A stretch of DNA of 64,000 nt. Source: Amphiura filiformis. Taxonomy: Eukaryota > Echinodermata > Ophiuroidea > Amphilepidida > Amphiuridae. Below the pieces are notes generated by a model that saw nothing but the letters and a program-made list of their open reading frames with translations, was not told where the DNA came from and did no database searches. Numbering within the stretch: the stretch's first letter is position 1; each line of letters begins with the position of its first letter. Shown here one piece after another: positions 1 through 13,200 of the stretch. The stretch spans positions 620,001 through 684,000 of the forward strand of contig NW_027305510.1 of assembly GCF_039555335.1 (NCBI RefSeq), read 5' to 3'. The translations under genes were made by a program, and so were the position numbers.

Positions 1-210
1 TTGTGACCTCTCCAAGCGGAGCAATTCAGACATTTTAGCGCGCTTCGCACACATTTCAACATAAGTTCATAAATACCGTTTTAAGACCAAAACTCTACTT
101 CATACATAAATAAATGGTATTTGTGAAAATTCAACCACTCTGCACTCGACCATCATCATGCTAGCGAGTGATTACCCACTCGCCTTTAAAATCTAGACAA
201 CAAGGCCAGA
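1..210. repeat. Fragment of the same dispersed element that interrupts the 48-bp array
   Basis: The stretch around 160-210 contains gctagcgagtgattacccac, then cctttaaaatctagac and caaggcc. It matches the right end of the 318-bp element at 29032-29349 with a few changes. The left part (1-150) is not clearly matched. Bases 211-560 hold nothing I recognise apart from AT-rich sequence. Confidence 0.55.
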
Positions 211-565
211 GTATCAAAAATGAATGCGGAATGAGGGTTTTTTAAAGATTTTTTAAAACTAAATTTTGAATTAAGATTAGAGTGTTTTAAAAAAGTACAC
301 ATGATAAAATTGTGGTTGATTTACACAATTGAAGTACAAATATCAATTGTTTTATACCTAAACAATGCGAGTATCGAATCAAGTTAACTTTTCTTCCAAA
401 TTTGTCTCAGAATTTCATGATTTTATGGCAAAAACTAAAAAAAGGAAATAAAAAATAATACTGCCGTTTCAGCTGACATGGACGCGCTAAGAAAAACGAA
501 CGCGTGTGTGGGATTTTAACCTTAGCACTTTCCACAGACAAAATACACAAAAGCTTGACATGTGA

Positions 566-882
566 AGGGCACTGTGGCTCAGTGGTTACGGCCTTGGACT
601 CATAATCCGAGAGCTTGCTCGGCGTGCGTGGGTTCGATTCCCGTCCCACCACCGTGTTGCGCCCTTGGGCAAGGCGCTTTGCCTCGCTTGCCTCACCCCA
701 CCCAGGTGCAAAGGGAAGCTGTTAGGGGTAGTCACAGTCGTTGTACTGATGGACCCTGCGCCACTTGTAGGCTGCAAACATGGTTCCGACATATTCTAAT
801 GACGGCGGAATAAATATAAAGCGCTTTGAGGCTGTTTACGGCATAAAGCGCTATATAAATATCTACATTTATTTATTTATTT
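566..882 (+). mobile_element. tRNA-derived SINE
   Basis: The head is tRNA-like: an A-box-like segment (tggctcagtggttacgg), an anticodon-arm-like segment, a long variable arm (agagcttgctcgg) and a clear B box (gggttcgattcccg). The long variable arm points to a Leu/Ser-type (class II) tRNA ancestor. A non-tRNA body of about 200 bp follows (cttgggcaaggcgctttgcc, cacccaggtg) and then an A/T-rich tail with ttta repeats. The acceptor stem does not pair well, so this is a retroposon and not a working tRNA gene. Confidence 0.8.
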
Positions 883-1589
883 TAACCAAAGTTTCTGCCG
901 CTATTTGGCCTCCGAGCTGCTTTGGCTCTTTTGCTGAATGACAAAAATGATAACTACACCCGGATCATCATTCAAATTGATCTGGGATTCAATAAGAACA
1001 CAAGATTGTTGTGATTTTGGTAGAATGCCAAATAGTGATTCAACCATTTGTTAAAATCATGTTACGCATTAATTCTCTTAAAAATCTGTGATCAGAGGGC
1101 AGCATATCAATTATTTAACCGTGATTCGGCATGACTTTGTTAGCTACAGTGGGCAGCATACAGAGTTATCTTTCCCGGAGCCCAAGAATGAGCCCTCTTC
1201 CCAGGTCCTCTTCTATACCCTAACCACCCCAGAGCCTCTGAAAAACACATTGATGGGTACCGTAAGCAGAGGATCCCGTGGGTTGTGGTACGTACTGTCC
1301 TGGGAGTTGGGGTTAGTTAACGGTGAAGTGCATCGTCATCTGATTAGTTCTCTAATTCAAAAGAATTTGACCAAGATCATGATATGTATGGAATAAATCG
1401 TACATGAGAACAATTTCTGTATTTTCATATATCTTGTTTTATTTGCTTTATATAAAATCTGAAAATCAAATATTTGATAAACATAATTATTATCAATATG
1501 TGAAGGATATTTTGTTTAGTACTTCTTCAATAGCTCTATCTTTGTTCTATATACATCTTTTCTTGGGGTCATGGTTTATAATACACAGA
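883..1589. other. No gene or known repeat recognised
   Basis: About 700 bases of AT-rich sequence. Short open frames occur at 1088-1396 and 1404-1661, but they resemble no family I know and have no splice context, so I treat this as non-coding. Confidence 0.5.
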
Positions 1590-1772
1590 TTTAGGGTTCC
1601 TCTACCGGAAGTCAATTTGTGCCGAAATTCCTTCCCACAATGCAATATGCGTATTGCATAACAAAGAATATTGATTAACCTCCAAACTGTATCTATTGTT
1701 ATGCAAAACGCATTGTGGGAAAGAATTTCGGCACAAATTGACTTCCGGTAGAGAAACCCCCGGAGAAACCCT
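1590..1772. mobile_element. Foldback (hairpin) element
   Basis: Long imperfect inverted arms: tctaccggaagtcaatttgt followed by gccgaaattccttcccacaa on the left, and the reverse complement (ttgtgggaaagaatttcggc, acaaattgacttccggtaga) on the right. They are separated by a short AT-rich centre near 1660-1700. It is typical of a MITE and has no coding capacity. Confidence 0.75.
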
Positions 1773-2014
1773 GAATCCGCGTATTGGGCAGAGGAAAAAA
1801 AATTATTTTAACTGGAGTAATAATATAAAGAGGCAGAAACATGTACTTAAATAATAAAATAGCATGTTTGGTGAAAATAGTCACTGGCATCAAACAAGTT
1901 TCTAAGTCTGCAGAGTGGAAGTTAATTTACCGTTAAATTATGCTGAACTAAAAATTTAATTCCATTTCAGAATGTTGGTTTTTCCAAAATTTAATTTAAT
2001 TTGGAGTGAACAAT

Positions 2015-2720
2015 ATTGCCATGTAGAAATAACCCGGATGTCGGACCGACAGAATAATACAAATTATATGGCAAATTACTAAAATTTGATATTTTTGATA
2101 ATTTTTATATTTAACAGTCCTCAAGGCAAAATTTATAAATCTATTGATATGTACTTAATAAGAGTGAATGTAGCTGGGATGAAAAGCCAACCATCAATTG
2201 AAAATTTGGCCTTTCATATTAAGATGTAGATTTTTTCCCAAAAAAGATTGCTAGAAAAATTTTTTCCTGTACAAATGAATACTGAATTTTTTTTTGTATT
2301 TTCGCAAATTGCAAAATATTTACATATTTTGTTGATTTTTTGGGTCATTTCAACAACAAAAAAAGCCCGACCGACCGACCCTATTTTAAAGGTCGTCCGC
2401 CCGTAGAACAGGGGTTTTTTTTCGTCGCCTAAGACATTTTTTTGGTCGGTTTGGGGGAAAAAATCTGTATCTTCAATACAAAAGGTCACAATTTTCATAT
2501 GATGGACGGCTTTTTATCCCAGCTACATACACATATCATTAGATTTATACAATTTACTTCGAGGACTGTTAAATTTCAAAAATATCAATTTTTAATCTTT
2601 TTGCCATGAACTGTGTATTATATTCGCGAATTAAAAAAAAAAAAAAAAATTATTTGATATCAGAAGGATATTCCTCGTTTCCAAAATGCAATTGGATGTC
2701 TGATGTGCTCTCAGGTCCCA
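2015..2720. mobile_element. Two-armed foldback element (family also present at 12.9-13.3 kb)
   Basis: The left arm reads atgtagctgggatgaaaagc with aacagtcctcaaggcaaaat upstream of it. The right arm has the reverse complements (ggctttttatcccagctaca, gaggactgttaaatttc). A related single arm lies at 12925-13335. A poly-A run is at 2630-2650. No transposase is seen. Confidence 0.65.
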
Positions 2721-2941
2721 CAAAATAATGAAAACATAACGGTATATAAAACAAATATTGACTCTATTACAGGCATGAGAATTTTCAGTTTAAAAACTGA
2801 ATTCAGTTTTTTATAGTCAAAATTTCCGCAACTTTATTTAATTTCAGCCTGTATTTGGTACTTTTTGCCCAATTTCACGCAAGCATTTTCAGTTTTTTCA
2901 GGTTTTTTTAGGAAAGTGCAGTCTCATGCCTGCTATTATTC

Positions 2942-3062
2942 GGGACATGGTTAAGATTATAGGCCCGCGGTGATCTCAAAACCATGCTATGACCCTTGGC
3001 TGCGCCTCGGGTAATAGCTTGGTTTAGAGATCACCTTGGGCCTATAATCTTAACCATGCCCC
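2942..3062. mobile_element. Short foldback MITE
   Basis: Inverted arms gggacatggttaagattata and tataatcttaaccatgccc, with further pairing inward (ggtgatctc with gagatcacc) and a GC-rich turn (ggctgcgcctcggg). Confidence 0.75.
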
Positions 3063-3224
3063 TCATAGCAGTCAATATTTGTAAAATATGGCATGTAAAT
3101 ACCAAAAAGTTTCTTCTCCCTTTCCATAGTTAAACCAGGTCTAAATGTGACCATGACCGGTCCAACTTGTTTTATGCATATGGACTTCAGTGTTTCCAAT
3201 AGTAGGTGTGGCTTAGATGAACAC

Positions 3225-3451
3225 ACTATAGCTAAAATAATAGTTTCTCGATCATGAGCGTATGAATCTACTGCGTGCACTGCGTAATGTCGCAAGTTTA
3301 GTGGAATGACATGATAGCGTGATCGATTGTGCACGCACAGGAAATGCAGCGCTACCCAAAGCGTGTGTGGTAGGCGTTGTACGCACGACGCAATTGTCAT
3401 TGCGTGCCTATTGAGCTCTCATGATCTAGAAACTATTATTTTAGCTATAGT
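3225..3451. mobile_element. Foldback MITE
   Basis: Terminal inverted repeats: actatagctaaaataatagt on the left and actattattttagctatagt on the right, extended inward by ctcgatcatgag and ctcatgatctag. The interior is GC-richer and holds a minus-strand open frame that I regard as chance. Confidence 0.75.
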
Positions 3452-3867
3452 CGTTTCATGCCATGGTGGTAACAATAGTGAGTGCATTATAACTCAAATT
3501 CATTAATTGGTGGTGTGATTGGGATCTAGTTAGCCCATGTATATTTGTGATGCAGCACATCAAAAGGAGGGAATTTGTGGCAAAGTGCGTTTCAAGATAT
3601 AGATTAAAATAGACAGAAAAAAAATAAGGAAAATAATAAGAATTTGGGATACAATTTCACTATGAATGCCTTGATCAATTTGAGCAAATGAGGTGCCATT
3701 TTAAAGCTTGCAAAATGCTTTCAAAGCAAAAATACTCAAAATTGACTTCACCTGCAAAGTCCCCCCCCCACCCCTCTCGATGTGCTGTGTCACATTTAAT
3801 TAATTTCTTATAATAATTTCCTTGCTCAAGTTATATATTTTCAAGTGTCAAGCTCAGATTGGAGAGT

Positions 3868-4072
3868 ATAGAGGCCGTCAGCGTGACGTCAAATGCCGCC
3901 ATCTTGTGGGTACACTCTGTGATGTTCGTTCGATCTCCATGCGTGAACAGCAAAATCACCGCGTTGATGCGTGATAACAACTGCGTGGCAAGCTGCGCCA
4001 TGCGTGTATTGTCCGACGAATGAACACGCAGATCATTTTTACAAGATGGCGAAAGGCTGAAGACCTCTATTA
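3868..4072. mobile_element. MITE carrying YY1-like motifs, copy 1
   Basis: Ends are tagaggccgtcagcgtgacg and the inverted counterpart gaaaggctgaagacctcta. Inside are gccgccatcttgtgggta and acaagatggcg, both close to the YY1 core (AAGATGGCGGC). A second copy lies at 52185-52406. It sits just downstream of the VPS26C stop codon. Confidence 0.7.
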
Positions 4073-4132
4073 TGTCCATCTGTTACGGTATATGGAATGT
4101 TCATTTGAAGTGATTGTATCCATGCAAACATA

Positions 4133-4215
4133 TCAAAATCTTGTAAGCTTGATGGGAAAGTTCTCTGTGATGAGATGATCATCATGTAGTACCACCACTA
4201 AGTTGATCTCAAATT
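4133..4215 (-). CDS. VPS26C: VPS26C exon 7 (last coding exon)
   Basis: Acceptor ttttatttcag at 4216-4226, then frame EFEINLVVVLHDD, HLITENFPIKLTRF and TGA at 4133-4135. The family C-terminus is EFEVNIVVLLHPDHLITENFPLKL-like, so the match is strong. Phase 1 entry matches exon 6, which ends with one base of the codon. Confidence 0.93.
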
Positions 4216-7200
4216 CTGAAATAAAACAACAAATGTGATTGGTTAATCATTGTTAATTACATGATTTATTCATCTGAGTAACCAATCCAAATAGAGGTTT
4301 AAGATCTCTTTGTAAATTACTTCACCCGGACTACTCCTCTCAATGTAATGAACTGGTTTAATCCATTTAAAATCTACACTCCCCCTGTGGAAGATCTTGG
4401 AAAATATTCTGCATGGGGATCGACTATGCATTTCAAATGGAATGAGCACATTAGGCAACTTTAAATTCCATGCACTGTCTAAAGATTCAACCTGAAACTT
4501 CCAGAGAGAGAGAGTGAGTTTCTAATATTTCAAATTCATACTTCCCCTGTGGAAGATATTTCCAAAATCTTCCACTATGGGAGTGGACTTTAAATGGATT
4601 AGTCCGCTGAAGCCCAAACTTTGATTAGGGGGTATCATACGTGACCAAAGATGCACTTAAAAAGGGTATATTATTCATGATCAGGTACTATACGTAATCA
4701 TGAATAGGGTATCAAAAACACCCAAATCTGAAAAAGATGTATTTGGGATCTGGTTGAAAAGAAGGTATTCCTAGGTTTTTTTGGCTGTACACTGACGTCC
4801 CAAGTTCTGATTCGTACACAGTGAAAGGCACAGAAATCAAAATAAAATGGGACTAGATTTCGTTTGAATGTATCACTTGCTTGAGGGAATGCCAATACTT
4901 GTTTCAGGTGGGAAATGATGTTTATACTTAAGGAGTGCAATTTCAGTACTCGCAAATACTTGTTTAGGATTTTTTTGAGACATATGGTCATGCACGATGC
5001 CACTAACCAGGGCCCCACCACACTAAAAAGCTTAAAAGAACTTTATTCCTTTAATTTGGTTCACCCAAAATTCGGTAGTGACGTCAATGCTTTTTCACGG
5101 TTGCGCCGCAAGCGTGCTGACAAACCGCCCCTGTACGTGTGCGTGTACACCCAGGGCGTTTAACTTTACGCGAGCGATTCGATACTGCGGCAGGCGAAAT
5201 ACGCACGTACGTCACTATCGAACTTGAGGTGAACCAAATTATAATCAGCTAAATATGGGCTATTCCAGTTGAAATCCATACAGCCTATGGAAGACATCAC
5301 CTTAATCTCCCACACAGATGGTGTAGTTTTCAAACGAGGTTGCCTGAATATGTGACTCAATTTGAAATCTGCACTCCCTGTGTGAGAGATTAAGTTCATG
5401 TATTTCATATGGGGTGTATGGATTTTAACTGGAATAGTCCAATGTACACTGGAAACATAATGTCTTCTCATCTTACCAACTTTAAAATTACTAGTTGCTA
5501 ACGTAGGACAAGTAAAGAGTCTAGAGAACACCATATAGATGGGGATAGTCAGCCCTCTACACACACTTACCAACTTTGAAATTACTAATTGTGGGATAGG
5601 CTTTTACGACGGGAATTCATAACAATTAGTGGGTTTTTAGCGGGTTCGCCGTCGGACAAGTTTAGCACTGTTCTAAACTTGTCCGACGGCGAACCCGCTA
5701 AAAACCCACTAATTGTTTGAATTACTAGTTGTAAACTGGAACCTAATGACTTCACATCTACACTTACCAACTTTGAAATTACTAGTTGCTAACGTAGGAC
5801 ATGTAAAGAGTCTAGGGAACACCATATAGATAGGAATAGTCAGCCCTCTACACACATCACCTTCACCTATCTGGATATTCTGGATTTCAGTAGCTGAAAA
5901 TCAAATGGAGCAAATTACATGAAGATGATATGGTTGAAGTACATTTTCAAGAATTCAAGGGTAGGGGATTTAGACCTGTATGTGCACCACACAGTGTCAA
6001 CACCCTGTATTATAAATATTTTTTTCCATACAGCTCAATACTCCGTTGAAATCAATATTCTATTATTGACACAGATAAAGAAAGTTTCCATATGCATTGT
6101 GTTATAGGACGTGCGCCTGGAATTTAACTAAATGGGCTAAACGCGTTCCTTTATACCTATAAAGTATAATTGTCATTCTCAAAATTAAATATATCTCAAT
6201 TTTTACATTGGATTTCAAATTTTTTACATTAAAAATGCAGTAAAAGATATCCACAGCAAGCTGCAAGGCCCCGCTAATTAGTGTACTGCTTTTCGAGTGA
6301 GTGTACTGGAAACAAAACCCTGGTTTTACCTGAAAACAAATTTTTTCTTGTAATAGAAACATCATATGGGGTACTAGAGCATGCACAAATCGTAATAATG
6401 TGTAGAATATAGAAACGCTGTGGTATCTCATATGATAGTCATGGTATGCTTAGCCTGAGTCGCTCGGCCTATCTCGAACAAAATCGCGATGCGTAGCTGT
6501 TAAAAAACGAGAGGATTCGCTATACTATCACGGCAATTTTTAACACAAAGATATAGGGATGATGACGATGTGCACCATCCACAGAATTAGAGAAAGAGAA
6601 TCAGGACTTGATCGCCATCTTTATACAGGCATGGAGCAACAAGAGCACCAATGGTGCTGTAGCTCATTTTCCCTAATTAAATATGCAAATTAGTTAATTA
6701 ATATGCTTAACATTTGAGTATTTTTTGTTTATATCAATTACTTTGTACCAAGTTCTAAATTTCTATGATCTTCACACAAAAACAAATTACACCTGTCTCA
6801 CCTTAATATAAACCAGGGCCAAATTTTTACGAGCTGCATAGTCAATAAGATAACAATAAGGTTAATTGGACCACTAAGTACTTATCTTGGAGACAAACAT
6901 CTGGGTGAGAAGGAAAACTAGAAACAATTATATTGAGGGTTTAGGACCATACACTGCAAACCCAAAGTGCCTATATTTCAGCAGATCCTCTAAAATTGGT
7001 TTGGCAGTAACAATGAGGGATTAATTACTAAATATAGGCACAAATTTAGACCACTATTTGGGGAGTATACAATCCAGAAGATCAGACCTCAAATGTAGTC
7101 TGATAAATAGACTCAAAATTAGACACTATAAGCCCAAAACAGCATTGGGTGCATTTTACACATGGGTGGTTCTGGAATAAGAAACAAACATGGGTATCAT

Positions 7201-10200
7201 TATGGGCTCTTATAAATCATTGCAAAGGAGCAATTTCCATGGATTTCAATGGTGATGTTATTAATAGTATTATTTGAGCAGTAATTTTACATAGTTGTAC
7301 AACAATCAACATTGAATAATAGTTAGTGATCTTCAGAAAAAGTGTATAACAAACCAATTGGGAGGGAGCTAGCAGACCATGAATGTGTCTATAATAATTG
7401 TTTCCATAAGTAATTTTGTCCAGTATCAGTTTTAAGGCTAATACTCTAGATTCATATCTAATCTCCAATACTAGAAGTTTTGCTGAATTTAGACGTTCTG
7501 GGTTTGCAGTGATAGCTGCTCCATAGACATTTGGGTAATTTCTGCATTCTATATTGTACACATTTTACACCTGGCAGCTATTGCAGATAGGGTTTTCTTG
7601 CCCTAAACCCCTAATGTGTACTTTATCTCTTATATACAAAATTGTAAAAACACATCTAGGTAGGGTTTATGCAATAGCTGTCAAGTGCTTTATTTTTAAG
7701 ATTATGTATAGGGTAGCTATTGCAGATACGACCTTCTCGATATAATTACTTTCACAACATGTTTGCCTGACCTAATTAAGTGTATTTAATTAGCTCTCAG
7801 TTTATTTGCTCAGTATTTTATGACTGCTAAGCCTTTATAGTTGTTTACTGGTCCCCCCAAACCTCCCAATTGGAAAAATTACACATTATTAGCACATAGC
7901 AGCACCATTGAGTTATTAGTTAGCCTTGGTGCAATATCTATGGACTTGCAAAATTTATGGCAAGCAACACTGAAAAGCAAACATTGAAGCCGCACGGAAG
8001 CAACAAAATTCAACATCTCTTTTACAAAATCGCCAGATCAAGGAGTTTGAACAGTGTTTGTAATATGATCAGCACCACAAACAGTCTGCAAAGGAGACTA
8101 TATTCTATGAAATTTGGTAAAAATTTTCGTAACAAAATGCTCCAAAAATCACACTTTCCGTCCGAATTTTCCTTGCTAAATAAGTAACAATCATGAACGA
8201 TCATGCAAAGATCGCTCCCTAAAATTACCACATCCATTGCTCAAACGATGTAGCAAGAGAAAGTAAAAACATACAGAAATCCGGACTATGCCTATAGTTC
8301 ATTGCTTACGCAATGAGCTAAAAATTGGGGGCATTCCGATTCCCTCGGAATACGCTTATTCCGATTCCCTCGGAATACGCTCGAGGCATTCATTGTCATG
8401 CAAGCGCGACATGGATGATAGGCGCATTTGAAAGACGCACTTGATGCGACCTGCACACGAGTTTCAGATGAGACACAGAATTGTTTTTGTTCGTCTCTGC
8501 GCACCGTCGGCAAGGACCCAAATACCCCTAATTTTCTCCCCATAGCTGACACCGCGATTGTACGTGGCAGTATAGGGAGTCCCGGTTCTCCTTCTCTATA
8601 TCTGTGGCACCATCCAAACATGTTATACTGTGTCTTGTCTCAAGTTGAGAGTGCCGTCAGTGATAAATAATGTGGTTGCGCAGACAAACCACACTTCTAT
8701 GCGTGTGTATGTGCCCCAGGGATTAGATTATCTTGCATACACGATGCTAAACTGTCACTGCGGCATCCATCGTGGCGTTACTCTCAACTTGAGGCAAGAC
8801 ATACACTATAGCCAAGGAGAGTCTACACTTCCCATTATAAAAGATAGAGCTGCCCTAAAAAAAAAACCAATGATTTATAGTATGCTATGCACAGGCACAA
8901 CTATGTTCCCGTGTCTTTGCCTCACACAGTGACAGGATCAAGTCTTGAATGATATAATATGTCAATGAACAACAGGTGAAGAGGGTATTCTTGAATACAA
9001 CTCCACAGAATCATTCCCAGGGCCTAGATTTTGTCTTGGTTTGCGAGAATCAAAATCCATCATAGTCACTACACTGATTGTATGATACAATGAGAGAAGT
9101 TGATTCTTGCAACCAAATCTTCGAAATCTAAGCCCTGATTCTTCCAGATTCTGGTGCCAGGGTCTGACACAAAATTTGCCCAGATTTGATGACTGAGGGC
9201 GCCAGTCTAGCAGCGTTGTATTTACCAAGTGTAGTGGAGTAAAATGCTCCCCCATTTTGAACAACCTGCTACACAAATTTAAGCTTGTATAGCAATTTTT
9301 ACAATGTAAACATATGCTAATATCATAATAAAGAACATCACCTAAATTTTTTGCTAAAAATTGCTATGCAAATTTTTCGAGGTAAATCAAACGCTGCAGT
9401 CTAGTGTAACCATTTTTATATCATTTGAAGTCACTTACCATCTCTAGCATAGCCTTCTGCGCAGCCACATGTTTCCACTCTAACCAGTTGTATTTCCACA
9501 GATTTAATTGGTGCATCACACTGCTCTATTACTACATGACCTGTCAAGGGATTCTTGATGCAGCATACGGCGGAGTCTAATCTACCTTTCACACAGAACT
9601 TTGGAAGACCACCCTTCTGTAAAAGGAAAAGATTCAATGACCATTAACAATCTTTCATAAACTCTTCGATAGCGAGAACCAATCAGAGCAAGCGTTAGAA
9701 AAATCCAAACCATGCATGGGTGTGTCTAATTGCACTCCGCGTGCTACGCGCTGTGTTTCGCGCGCGTATGCGTCGCGTAGGATTGATTCATTTTTTGGGC
9801 GGGTTGATGCATTTATATTTGGTTCTATTTTCCAATATTTTTGGAGATAATTTTGTTAAAAATCACGAGTTTTTTTCTTCTCGTGTATGAAATAGGTTAA
9901 AGAACTTGTATTACTTGTTGCTCGATAAATTAGACAAAATAATGCACTTGCGCCGATGTTGATGCGTCTAATGCACTCCACCCTTCGGGGCTCGTGCATT
10001 AGACGTATCAACATCAGCGCGCGTGCATTATTTTGTCTAATTTCTCTCCCAACAAGTAATGCGCGTTCATTAACCTATAAGTAATGAAAGGACAGCTTAG
10101 GCTAATGGTTAGGGTACTTGCCTTTGGTGCATGAGGTCTAAGGTTCAATTCCTGGTGGTGGCAACTTACTGGCAGGGGGGTCGGATGGGATTATGCAATA

Positions 10201-13200
10201 ATGCCATTTTTGAAGTCGCCATTGGATTAACACATAATCATGAAATATTCACAAACAATTCTAAATGTGTAATGTAGTGCTAAAGCACCAAACTGTAAGA
10301 ATATTATTTTTCAATTCAACTGCTAACCGTCTATTTTGAACGGGATGTCATGCTTCTAAGTTCTACATGTAGTTTCATCAGCCTTGTATGTCACATGTCC
10401 TATACCACCTGACTTACTGGGGTATATGTCTTCAAACAAAGTGGTAATTGAATTGGTAACATCAAAGAATAATTCAGACTGCCATCCTTGTGTTAAATTT
10501 ATAATTGGTTGCCTGAACCATGAGAGTACACCATTCTTCAGAGGGGATGTTATTTAGAGAATCATACCTATACAATACATGTATATAATGACTGTCAGTT
10601 TTGAAAAGTGTAGGGCATTTAAACCAATACTAATCTTGTTTGTACTCAATTTAATACATTTTTCAAGCTGATTCCAAATATGGTCATGAAAATGTACAAT
10701 TCCGACATTTTTAAAAGAAATTTTAAAGAAAATTTGGAACTTGTCTGCAGTCGACACCCATGTGGTGAGGATTGAGATACTTACATCTTTAACATTCTGT
10801 AATGACTCTGGTGTTATTGTGAATGGAACTGCTTTAGGCTGTGCTTTCTCCTTCTGATCTTTATATTCCAAAATAAACTCTACTGTTTTACCAAGGTCCT
10901 TAGCTAGCAATGGCCTCTTCATTTCTACTTTGATGGTATACTGTAATAGAAAGATAAGGGAGCGGTCATTGTTTATGCCAGGAGGGGAATGCAAAATAAA
11001 CTCTACTGTTTTACTAATGTCAAACCAGAAAGAATCTCTTCATTTCTATTTTGATGGTATACTGTAATAGAAAGATAAGGGAGCGGTCAATGTTTATGCC
11101 AGGAGGGGGACGCAAAATAAACTCTACTGTTTTTCCAAGGTCCTTAGCTAGCAATGGCTCTTTCATTTCTACTTTGCTGGTATACTGTAATATAAAGATA
11201 AGGGAGTGGTCAATGTTTATGCCATAATCTGGTATTGCTCTGAAACAATATTATATCATACCTGGACATTAACAAACACTCCGTGATATGTTTCATACAG
11301 TGATTTGTTAACTTTGGGTTTCATACCTCATCCAATATAATCTGGTATTGCTCTCAAACCATCCAATATTATATCATACCTGGACATTAACAAACACTCC
11401 ATGATATGTTTCATAAAGTGATTTGTTAACTTTGGGTTTTAATGGCAATTCAAATGGAATCTCTGTCTTCCCTGCTGGAATCTTGCCTGGTTTGGAGACG
11501 GGTACAATATAGTTGAGAAGCTGTATTGGCTGTAAAAACAATGTGAAAAATAATTAGGTTCACTTAATATGTTCCCAGATAAAAAGATAATTGTTTGGCT
11601 TTTGAGTTTTGACAGAGGGGTTGTTTATCAGGGCTCAAAGAATACAGGGGCCATGAGGTAATGGGGCGATTCTCTCAGGTAGCGGCTGCAAAATGAGCAA
11701 TACTCAATGGAAACGGGCAATTTGTCTCAACAAAATTGATTTCAAAACAGTCATGTAAGGGATGCTTAGAAAATGTACATATTTTTTGTATTAAATCACC
11801 AGCCCATCTCAGTTTCACTCAGGGATCATTCTATGTCATAATCCAATTGTACACATAACAGCTCATCAAGTTTTCATGTGATTTTAAAATTGAGAATGCT
11901 AGTCACAAAATTATGAAAATGGAACTAGTCTCTCTGACCAAGTTTCATAGTCAAATAATGTGGTAGAGCAATTGAAACTGCATGAACAATAGTCTGAATA
12001 TCCAGTCCCAGATCAAAATATTCTTAAACTGACATCTGGGTCTGAACTGTTTCCCTTCGAAATCTTGATGGCAAACGGGACAAAAGACGCACATGAAAAC
12101 ACTTCACAGCTTTTTAATCCCCTATTCATATGATGTGTGAATCACTCTATTGTGGAACATCCTTCTGATACTTTAGTGTTTGGATTTAACCGGAACCATT
12201 TAGACAGGTCTTTTGTCTACCTCTCTGTTTGTAAACAGACAAGTATGACAAAATTGTCATCCTCGCTCAATAGAGGTTGTGCGTGAAATTATTGATTGGC
12301 TCCAAACAAAGGATTTGAACCGGTGTCCTTCACTGTAATCATGGCGTAGTGCATTTTGTTATGTATGTTAGAGGAACTGTCGTGGTAGATTGCAATCATG
12401 CTTTTGTTGAATGCATTTGAGTAGTGCACAACCTCTATAGGAATGTGGGCTGTACATCCACTACATAAACAAGACCTTACATTGAAAGCTTACTACATTG
12501 TACATCTGCCATGTTACTTACTTTGAGTGAGTTATAGAAAGCTTCAAAGAGACCAACACTCTTAGAGCTGAGTTGTAAATTAACAGAGCCATCTACTGTC
12601 AGCGTAATGCCTTGATGTTGTACATCTGATTTGCTTGCAACAACCACTACACCTGCTAGCGTGTCCTGAATATTAAACAAAAAGACACATTTTAGTAAAA
12701 CTTCATTTTGTACATTATAAAGACCTACCACCTTGCAGTGTTTAAAAAGTTTTACAGAAATCCTAAACACTTGGATTTACAGTGTAAGTAATTAAACCGA
12801 TCCTAACAAACTTGACATTCATGTCAACACGTTATTGCTTTGGTTTGTATACCTCATTTAATAAGTCAATACCCCCCAAATGAATCGTCACAGTTTCCAA
12901 CATTTCAAAGATAGTCCCTTGACGTTGCTTAAGGGATATAGAATGAGTGTTTTGAGCGTTTCGACAGTATTTTTTGTCGGACATGAGAGTACATCAGACA
13001 TATCGAATTGCATTCTGAATACGAAGAATGTCTTTCTGATATCAAATAATTTTCATTTTTTGAAATTCACGATCGATATAATACAAATTTTATGACACAT
13101 TATTAAAATTTGATATTTTTCACATTTTTGATATATAACAGTCCTCGAAGTAAATTTTATAAATCTAATGATATGTTCTTTAAAAAGTGTATGTAGCTGG

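Larger units (their letters stand above)
5894..9438. other. VPS26C intron 5 (3.5 kb)
   Basis: Mostly AT-rich sequence with no coding exon recognised. It holds a repeat-like stretch at 7559-7740 (acacctggcagctattgcag, also seen at 47735-47790), two short palindromes at 8334-8393 (attccgattccctcggaata twice) and a foldback at 8631-8803. Confidence 0.6.

Noticed and set aside
566-650. Functional tRNA gene
   Set aside because: A and B boxes are present, but the acceptor stem fails and a SINE body follows.
3050-3400. 116-codon minus-strand frame
   Set aside because: Overlaps two foldback elements and resembles no family.
5472-5564. Alternative VPS26C exon 6
   Set aside because: Has the donor but no acceptor or 5' part; 5768-5893 is the complete exon.
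8428-8932. Overlapping 80- and 100-codon frames
   Set aside because: They run through a foldback MITE and a short dispersed repeat in a VPS26C intron; no domain resemblance.
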